Part shown: positions 1 through 9,135 of the stretch, piece by piece
Layout of the letters: the number at the start of each line of letters is the position of its first letter
How positions within the stretch are numbered: the stretch's first letter is position 1
Assembly: GCF_000783395.1 (NCBI RefSeq)
Contig: NZ_JSFK01000001.1
Coordinates: 124,001-188,000 of the forward strand
Length of the DNA stretch: 64,000 bases
Source of the DNA: Pseudomonas chlororaphis
Lineage (GTDB): Bacteria; Pseudomonadota; Gammaproteobacteria; Pseudomonadales; Pseudomonadaceae
Reading direction: 5' to 3'
Program-made: the position numbers and the translations under genes
The notes under the pieces: model-generated
Told to the model about the DNA's origin: nothing
Seen by the model: only the letters and a program-made list of their open reading frames with translations
The model's database searches: none

Positions 1-1036
1 GGCTGACGACTACATCATTGTCTACACCGCCGGTCACGGTCACGAACGCACCGAAACCAAGATCATCGAGAAGCTCGACTCCGACGAAGCTCGCGCGCAT
101 CTGGGCGACGAGTACGAGCGTTTCATCGAGCAACTGGAACTGGTTCAGGGCGCCTGCCACGAATTCAACCAGCAGGAATTCCTCGACGGTCAGCTGACCC
201 CGGTGTTCTTCGGTACTGCTTTGGGCAACTTTGGTGTTGACCACGTACTCGACGCCGTCGTTGATTGGGCACCGCGCCCGCTGGCCCGTGTCGCTAACGA
301 GCGTACCGTTGAGCCGGTCGAAGAGAAGTTCTCGGGCTTCATCTTCAAGATCCAGGCAAACATGGACCCGAAGCACCGCGACCGCATCGCCTTCATGCGT
401 ATCTGCTCCGGCAAGTACGAGAAAGGCATGAAGATGCGCCACGTGCGCACCGGAAAGGACGTGCGTATCGGCGACGCCCTGACGTTCTTCTCCTCCGAGC
501 GTGAGCAGCTTGAAGAAGCTTTTGCCGGCGACATCATCGGTCTGCACAACCACGGCACTATCCAGATTGGCGACACCTTCAGTGAAGGTGAAACACTGGG
601 CTTTACCGGTATCCCGCACTTTGCGCCGGAGTTGTTCCGTCGTGTGCGTCTGCGTGATCCACTGAAGTCCAAGCAGTTGCGTCAGGGTCTCCAGCAACTG
701 GCCGAAGAAGGTGCAACGCAGGTGTTCTTCCCGGAGCGCAGCAACGACATCATTCTTGGCGCCGTGGGTGTGCTGCAGTTTGATGTGGTCGCCAGCCGTT
801 TGAAGGAGGAATACAAGGTTGAGTGCTCGTATGAGCCGATTACCGTGTATTCCGCTCGCTGGATCGAGTGCAGCGACAAGAAGAAGCTTGAGGAGTTTTC
901 CAACAAGGCTGTGGAGAACCTGGCGGTTGATGGCGGTGGGCACCTGACCTATCTGGCGCCGACGCGGGTTAACCTGGCGTTGATGGAAGAGCGTTGGCCG
1001 GATGTGAAATTCCGGGCGACGCGTGAGCATCATTAA
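1..1036 (+). CDS. prfC: Peptide chain release factor 3 (3' part)
   Basis: Frame 2 is open from the left edge, so the start codon and the GTP-binding G1-G3 motifs lie outside the window. The 344 visible residues are the end of the GTPase domain and domains II and III of RF3, including the stretch around [19 protein letters not shown]3 is a cytoplasmic translational GTPase that recycles RF1 and RF2 from the ribosome after termination. The reading frame is intact to the TAA-terminated end (..RATREHH). A strong hairpin follows 65 bp downstream. Identification is secure; only the 5' end is missing. Confidence 0.96.
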   Translation, partial: ADDYIIVYTAGHGHERTETKIIEKLDSDEARAHLGDEYERFIEQLELVQGACHEFNQQEFLDGQLTPVFFGTALGNFGVDHVLDAVVDWAPRPLARVANERTVEPVEEKFSGFIFKIQANMDPKHRDRIAFMRICSGKYEKGMKMRHVRTGKDVRIGDALTFFSSEREQLEEAFAGDIIGLHNHGTIQIGDTFSEGETLGFTGIPHFAPELFRRVRLRDPLKSKQLRQGLQQLAEEGATQVFFPERSNDIILGAVGVLQFDVVASRLKEEYKVECSYEPITVYSARWIECSDKKKLEEFSNKAVENLAVDGGGHLTYLAPTRVNLALMEERWPDVKFRATREHH

Positions 1037-1100
1037 GCTGAGCCATGGTATGGATGATTCCGTTGCGTAAGCAGCGGGATTCTTCCAAATGGTCTCGAAA

Positions 1101-1127
1101 GGCCCTGCAAGCGTTGCTTGCAGGGCC
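1101..1127. terminator. Hairpin between prfC and the hipA-like gene
   Basis: A perfect 12-bp stem (GGCCCTGCAAGC / GCTTGCAGGGCC) with a 3-nt loop lies between the convergent ends of prfC and the hipA-like gene. The T-tract is weak on both sides (TTGATCGTTTT on plus, TTTCG on minus), so it is probably a bidirectional terminator of moderate strength. Confidence 0.7.
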
Positions 1128-1150
1128 TTGATCGTTTTCCGACTTGAGTT

Positions 1151-2476
1151 TTACAGATCCTCGGCAAGATAGAGTCTGTGAGTGCTCTCGATTTGTTCAA
1201 TCAGGGCTTCATTTTCAATGCCGGCAGTGCTTGCGAACTCTCGCCAGCGGCTAACTGCGGCTGCTACTTCGCTGATGATTTTCTTTCCCTGCAACCTGGG
1301 TATCTGTCTAGCCAGCGCTAGAAGGTCATCAACAATGAAATCATCCCTTTTTCCGTTGATTGTCATCTGGTGGCTGGATACCCACGGAGAGTCGACGCGA
1401 TAAGCCCAGCACATGTCATACGCCGGAGTAAGCCGCCAAACCCCGTCACGCCATACCTGAAAAGCAATATTGCGAGTGTGATCATCTTGATTGCGCGCAA
1501 TAACGTTGAACACCGCGCGCCGAAAGAGCTCAACGTGGTCCTCCCTGGGCAAGCCGAGGTCCCTTGCTACCAACAGCGCTTGTTCATAGGAGTACGCACC
1601 AGGTTTGGTGTAGTCAGCAATGTCCATGGCGCACAATGTTTGCACATGAATCTTGTCACCATCATCCATTCGGTCGAACCGGCGTGTCATGAAATGTGCG
1701 CGAGGGCCATCAATGTGCAAGCGGCACTCAGTCATGGTGATGCCCGAGGCCAAGGTCATCAGATGATAGGCGAACTCCACTCGGCCGAAGCCTGCGGGGT
1801 CACCTAGCGATTCAGCTCCTTTAGGCACGTCAAACTTGAACAGCCAATAGCTGTAGCCCTCCGGCGCTGTGATTTGTCCTGAGCAGAGCTCACCGGTCTT
1901 CTCGTTGATTGCAATGATTGCCTTGGGTCGCTGCCCGCCAGCGGATGAGCCGACCTGAAACATATGCTTGAGAGCTTCCTCATCCTTTCTACTGTCATGA
2001 CCCAATTGCAGCCCGGAGAACTGTTGCTGGCGCTGGTTTAGAATTTGTCCGGCAAGTTCTACCAAAGACTCCAGTTCCAGTTTTTCGATCTTGGTTTTGA
2101 CCTTGTCCACGGCTGGACGGAACTCCAGCGCGCCCATGCCTCGGGCGCCGATATAGAGCAATCTCTCGACAGGAGAGAAGCTTCTGGGGTCACGCCCTTC
2201 TTTAGCTAGCCAGGCATCGATCACCGCGTTACCGAAGTCATCCGGCAGCGAGTCCGAAAGACATGGTGGGAGAGACTTGAAGGCTTGATCGTTCAGCGAA
2301 GGGAAGGCGTAGATTTCACCAGTGACGGCTCGCATGGTCAGAGGCGCAATTTCAAGCCCGATTTCAGTGAACGCTGGATCAAACTCAAATGTTCCAGTCG
2401 CCGGGGCCTGACTTTCATCCCAAAGCACGGCCCCGACCCTGACATCCCACATCCAGACCTCTGCAGTTATTGGCAA
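1151..2476 (-). CDS. HipA-type serine/threonine kinase toxin
   Basis: The 441-aa protein has the HipA fold order: an N-terminal HipA_N-like region, a Ser/Gly-rich loop SSAGGQRPK at 177-185 (where E. coli HipA carries its autophosphorylated serine), a probable ATP-binding Lys214 in YWLFKF, a catalytic-loop motif NQDDHTRN at 329-336 and the metal-binding LTPAYD at 349-354. HipA kinases phosphorylate translation factors such as GltX and cause growth arrest. The start is taken as TTG because AAGGAAG lies 7 nt upstream, inside the end of the antitoxin gene; an ATG at 2452 would cut the first beta strand. The antitoxin stop lies 1 nt before this start, so the two are coupled. All key kinase residues are present, so the toxin looks active. 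The actual target cannot be read from the sequence. Confidence 0.88.
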   Translation of the reverse strand: MPITAEVWMWDVRVGAVLWDESQAPATGTFEFDPAFTEIGLEIAPLTMRAVTGEIYAFPSLNDQAFKSLPPCLSDSLPDDFGNAVIDAWLAKEGRDPRSFSPVERLLYIGARGMGALEFRPAVDKVKTKIEKLELESLVELAGQILNQRQQQFSGLQLGHDSRKDEEALKHMFQVGSSAGGQRPKAIIAINEKTGELCSGQITAPEGYSYWLFKFDVPKGAESLGDPAGFGRVEFAYHLMTLASGITMTECRLHIDGPRAHFMTRRFDRMDDGDKIHVQTLCAMDIADYTKPGAYSYEQALLVARDLGLPREDHVELFRRAVFNVIARNQDDHTRNIAFQVWRDGVWRLTPAYDMCWAYRVDSPWVSSHQMTINGKRDDFIVDDLLALARQIPRLQGKKIISEVAAAVSRWREFASTAGIENEALIEQIESTHRLYLAEDL

Positions 2477-2477
2477 T

Positions 2478-2891
2478 TCATTTCTTCCTTGGAATCAGTA
2501 GTGGTTTGGCTGCGCCCTGGTCATTGCCTTTGCTTTTCTGGCCCGTTTCCAATGGAGTGCTTTGATAAGCGCGAATTCGACCATCACTCGTTCGAACGAC
2601 TCCCAGCGCACGAACGCGCCCCGTTTTGCCTGTCTGAGCCGCAGCAATCGGGCTCGCACGGGGCGGCTCGATCAATCCAGAAATCAGGTCGAGAGAATCA
2701 AGTTCCCGGAGCACGGCGATCAGGAGCTGCAGGGTGCCTCGTCCTTTTTCCAGCTTTTGAATCGTTGGGGTGCTGACGCCGACCTGTGCTGCCAGCTGAT
2801 CTTGTGTGATGTCTTTGCGTACGCGGCGTTCGCGTAACGCTTCACCCAGCTGAGCTGAGATAGCATCGTCGCTTTTACGTTGTATGCGCAT
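2478..2891 (-). CDS. HipB-type XRE/Cro helix-turn-helix antitoxin
   Basis: The 137-aa protein has an XRE-type HTH at about residues 14-65 (QLGEALRERR..DQLAAQVGVSTPTIQKLEKG). It is followed by a basic, low-complexity tail of about 60 residues that is longer than in the 88-aa E. coli HipB. It should bind the HipA-like kinase and repress the shared promoter. The ATG at 2891 is chosen because AAAGGA lies about 10 nt upstream; a longer in-frame version to 2933 has no such site. Upstream DNA is clearly AT-rich compared with the surrounding chromosome, which suggests acquisition as a module between prfC and the next gene. Confidence 0.85.
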   Translation of the reverse strand: MRIQRKSDDAISAQLGEALRERRVRKDITQDQLAAQVGVSTPTIQKLEKGRGTLQLLIAVLRELDSLDLISGLIEPPRASPIAAAQTGKTGRVRALGVVRTSDGRIRAYQSTPLETGQKSKGNDQGAAKPLLIPRKK

Positions 2892-2916
2892 AATGCAAAC
2901 ATTCCTTTTCTTTATT

Positions 2917-2928
2917 GCTAAATTTAGC
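2917..2928. promoter_or_regulatory. Candidate HipB-like operator palindrome
   Basis: A perfect 12-bp palindrome GCTAAATTTAGC lies 26 bp upstream of the antitoxin start, where autoregulatory operators of hipBA operons are usually found. Binding is inferred, not shown. Confidence 0.5.
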
Positions 2929-3345
2929 GCCAAAGGAAAAATATTCTTTGTATTGTTGTTTTGTAGTTTTGATGATTTTGAGAGGAAAGCAAATTTTTTT
3001 TGTATTGCAGGATTAATTCGGTGCTAACGCAAATATTTCTTTAGGTTATGGCGGGATGGTTTCCGCACTCTGTTTGCAGCCTTGAAAATGGGTTTTCAAA
3101 AATATGGACTAAAAGCGCTGCAATTCTTGACGGCACTCGCGCTGTGAAATTCAGTCCGCCTGGCTTCGAGCAATCTTGCCGATTCAATTCAGATGCTACG
3201 CGCAGTAGACAAAAAACACGCGAGCTTTCATGTAAGCACTTTCCTGACCTTCGGTAGGCAAACTCGGAGCGTGTATTTCACTCGTGACGAATGACCTCCT
3301 GACGGCTAGGGTTCGAAGCTCACGCAGCCTTCAAGGATCAATTGA
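2929..3345. other. AT-rich intergenic region upstream of hipBA-like module and MFS gene
   Basis: About 400 bp without a supported gene. The left half (to about 3045) is AT-rich with T-runs and contains the direct repeat TTTGTATTG at 2947-2955 and 2999-3007. It should hold the divergent promoters of the antitoxin gene and the MFS gene, but I cannot assign -35/-10 boxes with confidence. A 69-codon ORF at 3048-3257 has no good ribosome site and no recognisable features. Confidence 0.5.
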
Positions 3346-4539
3346 ATGACGAGTCGCCTGACTCACCTGCTACGACTGGACGGCTATTTCGGCGTGATGG
3401 CCTGGGTGCTCGCGACGCTGTTGTTCATCAATCGCCTGAGCAGCATGGTCAAGCTGTTCATGGCGCTGTACCTGCGTCAGGAGCTGGGGCTGGCGATCGA
3501 GACCGTCGGCTGGCTGTTGTCGGCGTACGGTGCGGGTTTGCTGGTCGGTTCGATGCTCGGTGGCTGGCTCAGTGATCATGTGCGCACGGCGCGGCTGACG
3601 GCGGCGTTGTTCTTTATTTCGGTGTGGGTGCTGATCCTGCTGGGACTCGTCACGCAGGTGCCGTTGCTCGCTGTATTGCTATTGCTCAGCGGAACCATCG
3701 ATGGAGCTATTCGTACGCTGCATCAGCGGCTGATCATGGAATATTGCGAGGTGGCGCAGCGCTCGCGTGCGCAGGCATTGAGTCGGGTTGCGCGCAATCT
3801 CGGCATGGCCGCTGCCGGGGTGGCGGGCGGGGTTTTGGCGCAGACGGATTTTCGTTGGGTATTTTTCGGCAGTGCGGCGATGACGTTGCTAGCGTTGCTG
3901 TGGTTTGTCCGCACCACGTGGCAGCGGCCGGTGTTGATCATTGAAGAGTCCTCCACGACTGCTGCCGGTGGATCGGGTGTGCCGTATCTCGACAAACCAT
4001 TCCTCTGGTTGCTGGCGGCGACGGCCGTGCTTGGCATCGCGTTTGATACGGTCTACAGCACGCTGGGCAACTATCTGCGTGATTACTATCAGTTGAGCAC
4101 CGAGGCGATCGGCTGGCAGTTCGGGCTCAATGCGTTGCTGGTGATCGCCCTGCAGATTCCGCTGTCGCACTGGGGCGAGCGTTGGGGCACGCGTCGGCAG
4201 ATGCTCGCGGGTAGTTTGCTGCTGGCGTGCGGGCTGGGCATGTTGCCGTTCGGTTCCGGGCTGGCTTTCGTCTGTCTGTCGACGCTGATCTGGACGTTGG
4301 GCGAGGCGTTGTTCATGCCGCCGCTGAATGTGCTGGCGATGCAGTTTGCCCAGAGTGGCAAAAGCGGTCAGTACTTCGGTCTTTTCTTTATGAGCTGGAG
4401 TGCCAGCGCATTATTGTCGCCGGTGCTAAGCGGTCAGTTGTACGGCAATTTCGGTGGCCACAGTGTCTGGCTGGCCAGCACCGTCCTGGTGCTGATGTCG
4501 ATTCCCTTGACATGGCAAGCCACCCGCCCGCTTAGCTGA
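3346..4539 (+). CDS. MFS transporter
   Basis: A 397-aa membrane protein with about 12 hydrophobic segments and the MFS loop 2-3 signature (GSMLGGWLSDHVRTAR, about residues 65-80). The start ATG is preceded by AAGGA about 9 nt upstream. MFS drug/metabolite exporters of this size (MdtH-like) move small molecules with proton coupling across the inner membrane. The substrate cannot be predicted: neither the hipBA-like module upstream nor the small acidic gene downstream gives a clue. Confidence 0.85.
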   Translation: MTSRLTHLLRLDGYFGVMAWVLATLLFINRLSSMVKLFMALYLRQELGLAIETVGWLLSAYGAGLLVGSMLGGWLSDHVRTARLTAALFFISVWVLILLGLVTQVPLLAVLLLLSGTIDGAIRTLHQRLIMEYCEVAQRSRAQALSRVARNLGMAAAGVAGGVLAQTDFRWVFFGSAAMTLLALLWFVRTTWQRPVLIIEESSTTAAGGSGVPYLDKPFLWLLAATAVLGIAFDTVYSTLGNYLRDYYQLSTEAIGWQFGLNALLVIALQIPLSHWGERWGTRRQMLAGSLLLACGLGMLPFGSGLAFVCLSTLIWTLGEALFMPPLNVLAMQFAQSGKSGQYFGLFFMSWSASALLSPVLSGQLYGNFGGHSVWLASTVLVLMSIPLTWQATRPLS

Positions 4540-4695
4540 TCCAGCGATAGAGATTATTCGAAACCCGTCTGTCGGCGAAGGGCATTTCTGCCTGCCCGTT
4601 GGCGTCCTATCTGGTGAACCCGATGGATCGGAACTAGATTTCACACAGCGCCAGTCAGGCACGAATGTCTCACCTGAAAATGGATGGAGTCGGCT

Positions 4696-4959
4696 ATGAA
4701 AAGCAGGTTGCTACGGGTTTTATTGCTGTTGAAAGTGATGGTCATGCTGTCCCTCGGCACCGCAACGGCCTGGGCCGAGTGCGAGGATCACGATTCTCAG
4801 GCCTTCAACGGGCAGGTCGGGCACAGCGGCTTGATGCTCGCCAAGTCGGAATCCGAGCCGGGCGATCAGGGGCAGGGTGGCAGTGCCGATGATGACGACT
4901 CGACGACCGATGAGCCGGACTCTGATGATCCGGATGACGAAGGCGATAGCCAGACGTAA
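4696..4959 (+). CDS. Small secreted acidic protein of unknown function
   Basis: An 87-aa protein with a clear Sec signal peptide (KSRLLRVLLLL.., cleavage after ATAWA near residue 26). A short mature part follows, and then a tail that is almost entirely Asp, Glu, Ser, Gly and Thr (DDDDSTTDEPDSDDPDDEGD). The mature protein has a single Cys. The ATG at 4696 is chosen over 4684 because GGAG lies 6 nt upstream. I do not recognise a family. The polyacidic tail could bind divalent cations or simply be disordered; this is speculation. A terminator follows. Confidence 0.7.
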   Translation: MKSRLLRVLLLLKVMVMLSLGTATAWAECEDHDSQAFNGQVGHSGLMLAKSESEPGDQGQGGSADDDDSTTDEPDSDDPDDEGDSQT

Positions 4960-4975
4960 ATCGCAGGCAAAAGAA

Positions 4976-5020
4976 AACCCCTTCTGCCTCGACTGATGCG
5001 CAATCGAGGTGGGAGGGGTT
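4976..5020. terminator. Long hairpin terminator
   Basis: AACCCCTTCTGCCTCGA pairs with TCGAGGTGGGAGGGGTT with one or two mismatches around an 11-nt loop, followed by TGGTT. It closes the small acidic protein gene on the plus strand. Confidence 0.65.
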
Positions 5021-5050
5021 TGGTTAACTCAGGAATAATTCACATCACCC

Positions 5051-5140
5051 TGTGGGAGCGAGCCTGCTCGCGAAGGCGTGGTTTCAGTCAACATTAACGG
5101 TGACTGATACACCGCTTTCGCGAGCAGGCTCGCTCCCACA
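5051..5140. repeat. REP doublet (REPIN-like)
   Basis: Two inverted copies of the Pseudomonas REP unit (TGTGGGAGCGAGCCTGCTCG and its complement) flank a roughly 40-bp centre. The element sits between the convergent small-protein gene and dppF. Confidence 0.9.
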
Positions 5141-5157
5141 TTTTTTCGGGGCGCTAA

Positions 5158-6138
5158 TTACGCCGCGCCGTCGAGGAATTGCTCGGCGTAGTGGCAAGCC
5201 ACCTGCCGGCTGTCGAGCTGGCGCAACGCTGGCTCTTCAGTGCTGCAACGCTCGGTCGCATACGGGCAGCGCTTGTGGAAAGCACAGCCCGGTGGCGGGT
5301 TCAGCGGGTTGGGCAGTTCGCCGACGATCTTGATTTTCGGCTTGTTCGGGTCCGGGTGAATGGTCGGGGTTGCCGACAGCAGCGCCTGGGTATACGGGTG
5401 CAGCGGACGCTCGTAGATGTCGTTCTTCGGACCCAGTTCCACCGGGCGACCGAGGTACATCACCATCACGTCATCGGCTACGTGTTGCACCACCGCGAGG
5501 TTGTGCGAGATGAACACGTACGCGGTATTGAACTCCTGCTGCAGATCCATGAACAGGTTCAGTACCTGCGCCTGAATCGACACGTCCAGTGCCGAGGTCG
5601 GTTCATCCGCCACCAGCACTTTCGGTTGCAGCATCATCGCCCGGGCCAGGGCGATACGCTGGCGCTGACCGCCGGAGAACATGTGCGGATAGCGCTGATA
5701 ATGCTCAGGACGCAAGCCGACCTGCTTCATCATCGCCTGGACTTTTTCGCGACGCTCGGCGGCGGAGAGGTTGGTGTTGATCAGCAGCGGTTCGCCGAGC
5801 TGATCACCGACTTTCTGCCGTGGGTTCAACGACGCGTACGGACTCTGAAAGACCATCTGCACGTCTTTGCGCAGTTGCTTGCGCTGGGCCTTGTCGGCGC
5901 CGGCGACTTCCTGGCCGGCGATTTTCAAGGATCCGGACGACGGATCTTCAATCAGCGTCAAAGCGCGGGCGAGGGTGGATTTGCCGCAGCCCGATTCGCC
6001 TACAACAGCGAGGGTCTTGCCGGCTTCGAGTTCGAACGACACACCGTTCAGTGCGCGCACGGTCGCGTGGCCCTTGAACAGGCCACGGGAAACTTCGTAG
6101 TGACGGGTCAGGTCGCGGGCGGTAAGTACGACGGCCAT
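5158..6138 (-). CDS. dppF: Dipeptide ABC transporter ATPase DppF
   Basis: A 326-aa ATPase of the Opp/Dpp family with Walker A GESGCGKST (about 50-58), the signature FSGGQRQR, Walker B VLVADEPTSALD, and the C-terminal oligo-HPY region with a Cys-rich motif (CAFHKRCPYATERC) typical of DppD/DppF. It energises inner-membrane dipeptide uptake together with DppD. Its start overlaps the dppD stop by one base (TAATG-type junction), so the two are translationally coupled. It is the last gene of the dpp locus. Confidence 0.95.
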   Translation of the reverse strand: MAVVLTARDLTRHYEVSRGLFKGHATVRALNGVSFELEAGKTLAVVGESGCGKSTLARALTLIEDPSSGSLKIAGQEVAGADKAQRKQLRKDVQMVFQSPYASLNPRQKVGDQLGEPLLINTNLSAAERREKVQAMMKQVGLRPEHYQRYPHMFSGGQRQRIALARAMMLQPKVLVADEPTSALDVSIQAQVLNLFMDLQQEFNTAYVFISHNLAVVQHVADDVMVMYLGRPVELGPKNDIYERPLHPYTQALLSATPTIHPDPNKPKIKIVGELPNPLNPPPGCAFHKRCPYATERCSTEEPALRQLDSRQVACHYAEQFLDGAA

Positions 6139-7106
6139 TACGCCACCTCCTGGTTCAGCGGGAAGAAGCAGCGGGCGAGGCTGTGGCTTTTCGGATCAAG
6201 GCCTGGACGCTGCGTGCGGCAGCTGTCCTGCACGTACGGGCAGCGCGGTGACAGCAGGCAACCCTGCGGACGGTCGTAGCGGCCCGGGACGATGCCCGGC
6301 AGGGTCGACAGGCGTGCGGCGCCGAGGCTGTGCTCGGGAATCGCCTTGAGCAGCGCTTCGCTGTAGGGGTGTGCCGGAACGTCGAACAGTTGCGGCACCT
6401 GACCGACTTCAACGGCCTGGCCTGCGTACATTACGCAGACGCGCTGGGCGGTTTCCGCCACGACCGCGAGGTCGTGAGTGATCAGCACCAGGCCCATGTT
6501 CTGTTCTTTCTGCAACGCCAGCAGCAGATCCATGATCTGTGCCTGAATGGTTACGTCGAGTGCAGTGGTCGGCTCGTCGGCGATCAGCAGTTTCGGCTCG
6601 CCGGCAATCGCCATGGCGATTGCGACGCGCTGGCTCATACCGCCGGAGAGTTGGTGCGGGTAGGCGTCCATGCGGCTGGCGGCGCCCGGGATTTCAACTT
6701 TTTCCAGCAGTTCGATCGCCCGTTTGCGCGCTTGCTTGCCAGACATTTTCAGGTGCAGGCGCAGCACTTCTTCGATCTGGAAACCGACGGTGTAGCTCGG
6801 GTTCAGCGCGGTCATCGGGTCCTGAAAGACCATCGACAGGTCTTTGCCAACGATCTGCCGACGCTGACGGTTGCTCAGCTTGAGCATGTCTTTGCCGTCA
6901 AAGCTGAGCGAGTCGGCGGTGACGATGCCGGGATGCTCGATCAGGCCCATCAGCGCCATCATGGTCACGGATTTACCCGAGCCCGATTCGCCGACGATGG
7001 CCAGCACTTCGCCCTTGTCGACTTTCAGGTCGAGGCCGTCGACCACCGGCGTAGCTGTCTTGTCGCCGAAGCGAACGTTGAGATTCTTGATTTCTAGCAG
7101 TGACAT
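6138..7106 (-). CDS. dppD: Dipeptide ABC transporter ATPase DppD
   Basis: A 322-aa ATPase with Walker A GESGSGKS, the signature LSGGMSQR, Walker [13 protein letters not shown] and a C-terminal oligo-HPY region ([14 protein letters not shown]). It pairs with DppF. The ATG at 7106 is chosen because GAGGAG lies 7 nt upstream; the frame extends to 7151 but only as run-through into dppC. dppC ends 10 bp upstream. Confidence 0.95.
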   Translation of the reverse strand: MSLLEIKNLNVRFGDKTATPVVDGLDLKVDKGEVLAIVGESGSGKSVTMMALMGLIEHPGIVTADSLSFDGKDMLKLSNRQRRQIVGKDLSMVFQDPMTALNPSYTVGFQIEEVLRLHLKMSGKQARKRAIELLEKVEIPGAASRMDAYPHQLSGGMSQRVAIAMAIAGEPKLLIADEPTTALDVTIQAQIMDLLLALQKEQNMGLVLITHDLAVVAETAQRVCVMYAGQAVEVGQVPQLFDVPAHPYSEALLKAIPEHSLGAARLSTLPGIVPGRYDRPQGCLLSPRCPYVQDSCRTQRPGLDPKSHSLARCFFPLNQEVA

Positions 7107-7116
7107 GGGAATCTCC

Positions 7117-8040
7117 TCAGGCGGCGTTCTTGAGTTTCGGGTCCAGCGCATCGCGCAGACCGTCGCCCATCAAGTTGATTGCCAGCACGCTGAGCAAAAT
7201 GGTCAAACCAGGCAGGCTCACCACCCACCAGGCGCGTTCGATGTAGTCGCGGGCCGAGGCCAGCATGGTGCCCCACTCAGGGGTTGGCGGTTGTACGCCA
7301 AGGCCGAGGAAGCCCAACGCAGCGGCATCGAGAATCGCCGAGGAGAAGCTCAAAGTTGCCTGAACGATCAGCGGCGCCATGCAGTTCGGCAGCACGGTGA
7401 TGAACATCAGACGCGGCAGACCGGCACCGGCCAGGCGCGCGGCGGTCACGTAGTCGCGGTTCAGTTCGCCCATCACGGCGGCTCGGGTCAGACGCACGTA
7501 GGACGGCAAGGACACCACAGCAATGGCGATCACGGTGTTGATCAGGCCAGGGCCGAGGATGGCGACGATCGCCACAGCCAGCAGCAGCGACGGCAGGGCC
7601 AGCATGATGTCCATCAGACGCATGATGGTCGGGCCGATCATCTTCGGGAAGAACCCGGCGAACAGACCGAGGAGGATCCCCGGAATCAGCGACATCACCA
7701 CCGACGACAAGCCGATCAGCAGCGACAGGCGCGAACCCTGGATCAGACGCGACAGCAGGTCACGCCCCAGTTCATCGGTGCCGAGCAGGAACTGGATTTG
7801 CCCGCCTTCCAGCCACGCCGGTGGCGTCAGCAGGAAGTCACGGTATTGCTCGCTCGGGTTGTGCGGCGCGACCCACGGCGCGAACAGCGCGCAGAAGATG
7901 ATCAGCAGCATGAACATGAGGCCGGCAACTGCGCCCTTGTTCTTCGAGAAGGCTTGCCAGAATTCTTTGTACGGTGACGGGTACAGCAGACTTTGATCCG
8001 CGTTGGCGGCGGTGGCTACTGAGGATGTTGGAGTGCTCAT
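7117..8040 (-). CDS. dppC: Dipeptide ABC transporter permease DppC
   Basis: A 307-aa inner-membrane permease with an N-terminal OppC-N segment ([15 protein letters not shown]), about six transmembrane helices and the EAA loop ([20 protein letters not shown]). The ATG at 8040 has GAGG upstream and gives the usual family length; the longer frame to 8196 is overlap with dppB. It forms the translocation channel with DppB. Confidence 0.94.
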   Translation of the reverse strand: MSTPTSSVATAANADQSLLYPSPYKEFWQAFSKNKGAVAGLMFMLLIIFCALFAPWVAPHNPSEQYRDFLLTPPAWLEGGQIQFLLGTDELGRDLLSRLIQGSRLSLLIGLSSVVMSLIPGILLGLFAGFFPKMIGPTIMRLMDIMLALPSLLLAVAIVAILGPGLINTVIAIAVVSLPSYVRLTRAAVMGELNRDYVTAARLAGAGLPRLMFITVLPNCMAPLIVQATLSFSSAILDAAALGFLGLGVQPPTPEWGTMLASARDYIERAWWVVSLPGLTILLSVLAINLMGDGLRDALDPKLKNAA

Positions 8041-8051
8041 GGTTATTGACC

Positions 8052-9062
8052 TCAGCGCTGATGACGGATGCGTGGGTTGGCAAAGCCGTAGAGGATGTCC
8101 ACTACGAAGTTGACCAGAATCACCAGGCAGGCGATTAACAGGATGCCGTTTTGCACAACCGGGTAGTCCCGGGCGCCGATGGCTTCGATCAGCCATTTGC
8201 CGATGCCGGGCCAGGAGAAAATGGTTTCGGTCAGAACTGCACCGGCCAGCAGGGTGCCGACTTGCAGGCCGACCACGGTCAGTACCGGAATCAGCGCGTT
8301 ACGCAGACCGTGCACGAACACCACGCGCGACGGCGACAGGCCTTTGGCCTTGGCGGTGCGGATGTAGTCTTCGCGCAGCACTTCGAGCATCGACGAGCGG
8401 GTCATCCGCGCGATCACTGCCAGCGGAATGGTGCCGAGGACGATGGCCGGCAGGATCAGGTGATGCAGGGCATCGAAGAACGCACCGACGTCATCGGCCA
8501 GCAGCGTGTCGATCAACATGAAGCCGGTGCGCGGCTCGATGTCGTAGAGCAGGTCGATTCGCCCGGAAACCGGGGTCCAGCCCAGGCTCACCGAGAAGAA
8601 CATGATCAGGATCAGGCCCCACCAGAAGATCGGCATCGAATAGCCCGCGAGGGAGATGCCCATCACCCCGTGGTCGAACAGCGATCCTCGCTTGAGTGCC
8701 GCGATCACCCCGGCCAGAAGGCCCAGAATGCCGGCGAACAGCAGGGCGGCCATGGACAGTTCCAAGGTCGCCGGGAAGAGAGAGGTGAACTCGGTCCATA
8801 CGCTTTCACGCGTACGCAGGGATTCGCCGAGATCGCCTTGAGCCAGTTTGCCGATGTAGTCCAGGTATTGGGCATACAGTGGCTTGTTCAGACCTAGGCG
8901 TTCCATTGCCTGAGCGTGCATTTCGGGGTCGACCCGACGTTCGCCCATCATCACTTCCACGGGGTCGCCCGGAATCATGCGAATCAACGCGAAAGTCAGC
9001 AAGGTGATGCCGAAAAACGTGGGGATCAACAACCCCAGTCGGCGGGCAATAAAACTAAACAT
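8052..9062 (-). CDS. dppB: Dipeptide ABC transporter permease DppB
   Basis: A 336-aa permease that begins with the typical MFSFIARRLGLLIPTFFGIT first helix. It has six predicted transmembrane segments and the EAA motif (RTAKAKGLSPSRVVFVHGLRN). It partners DppC. It is separated from dppA4 by 73 bp containing a strong hairpin, whereas dppB-C-D-F are tightly packed (spacing of 11 bp or less). Confidence 0.95.
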   Translation of the reverse strand: MFSFIARRLGLLIPTFFGITLLTFALIRMIPGDPVEVMMGERRVDPEMHAQAMERLGLNKPLYAQYLDYIGKLAQGDLGESLRTRESVWTEFTSLFPATLELSMAALLFAGILGLLAGVIAALKRGSLFDHGVMGISLAGYSMPIFWWGLILIMFFSVSLGWTPVSGRIDLLYDIEPRTGFMLIDTLLADDVGAFFDALHHLILPAIVLGTIPLAVIARMTRSSMLEVLREDYIRTAKAKGLSPSRVVFVHGLRNALIPVLTVVGLQVGTLLAGAVLTETIFSWPGIGKWLIEAIGARDYPVVQNGILLIACLVILVNFVVDILYGFANPRIRHQR

Positions 9063-9095
9063 CGTGTGTGGTACCTCATCAGCCGGTTAGGCGTG

Positions 9096-9125
9096 CCCGG
9101 CGTCCCTGGGGTCAGGGACACCGGG
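9096..9125 (-). terminator. Intercistronic hairpin between dppA4 and dppB
   Basis: CCCGG-C-GTCCCTG and CAGGGAC-A-CCGGG form a 12-bp stem with one mismatch and a GGGT loop. No T-tract follows on the minus strand, so it is more likely an mRNA-stabilising or partial attenuating structure than a full terminator. It would allow more binding protein than permease. Confidence 0.6.
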
Positions 9126-9135
9126 AGTTTCTTAT

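Noticed and set aside
3048-3257. 69-codon ORF upstream of the MFS gene
   Set aside because: No ribosome-binding site, no recognisable features, in an AT-rich promoter region.
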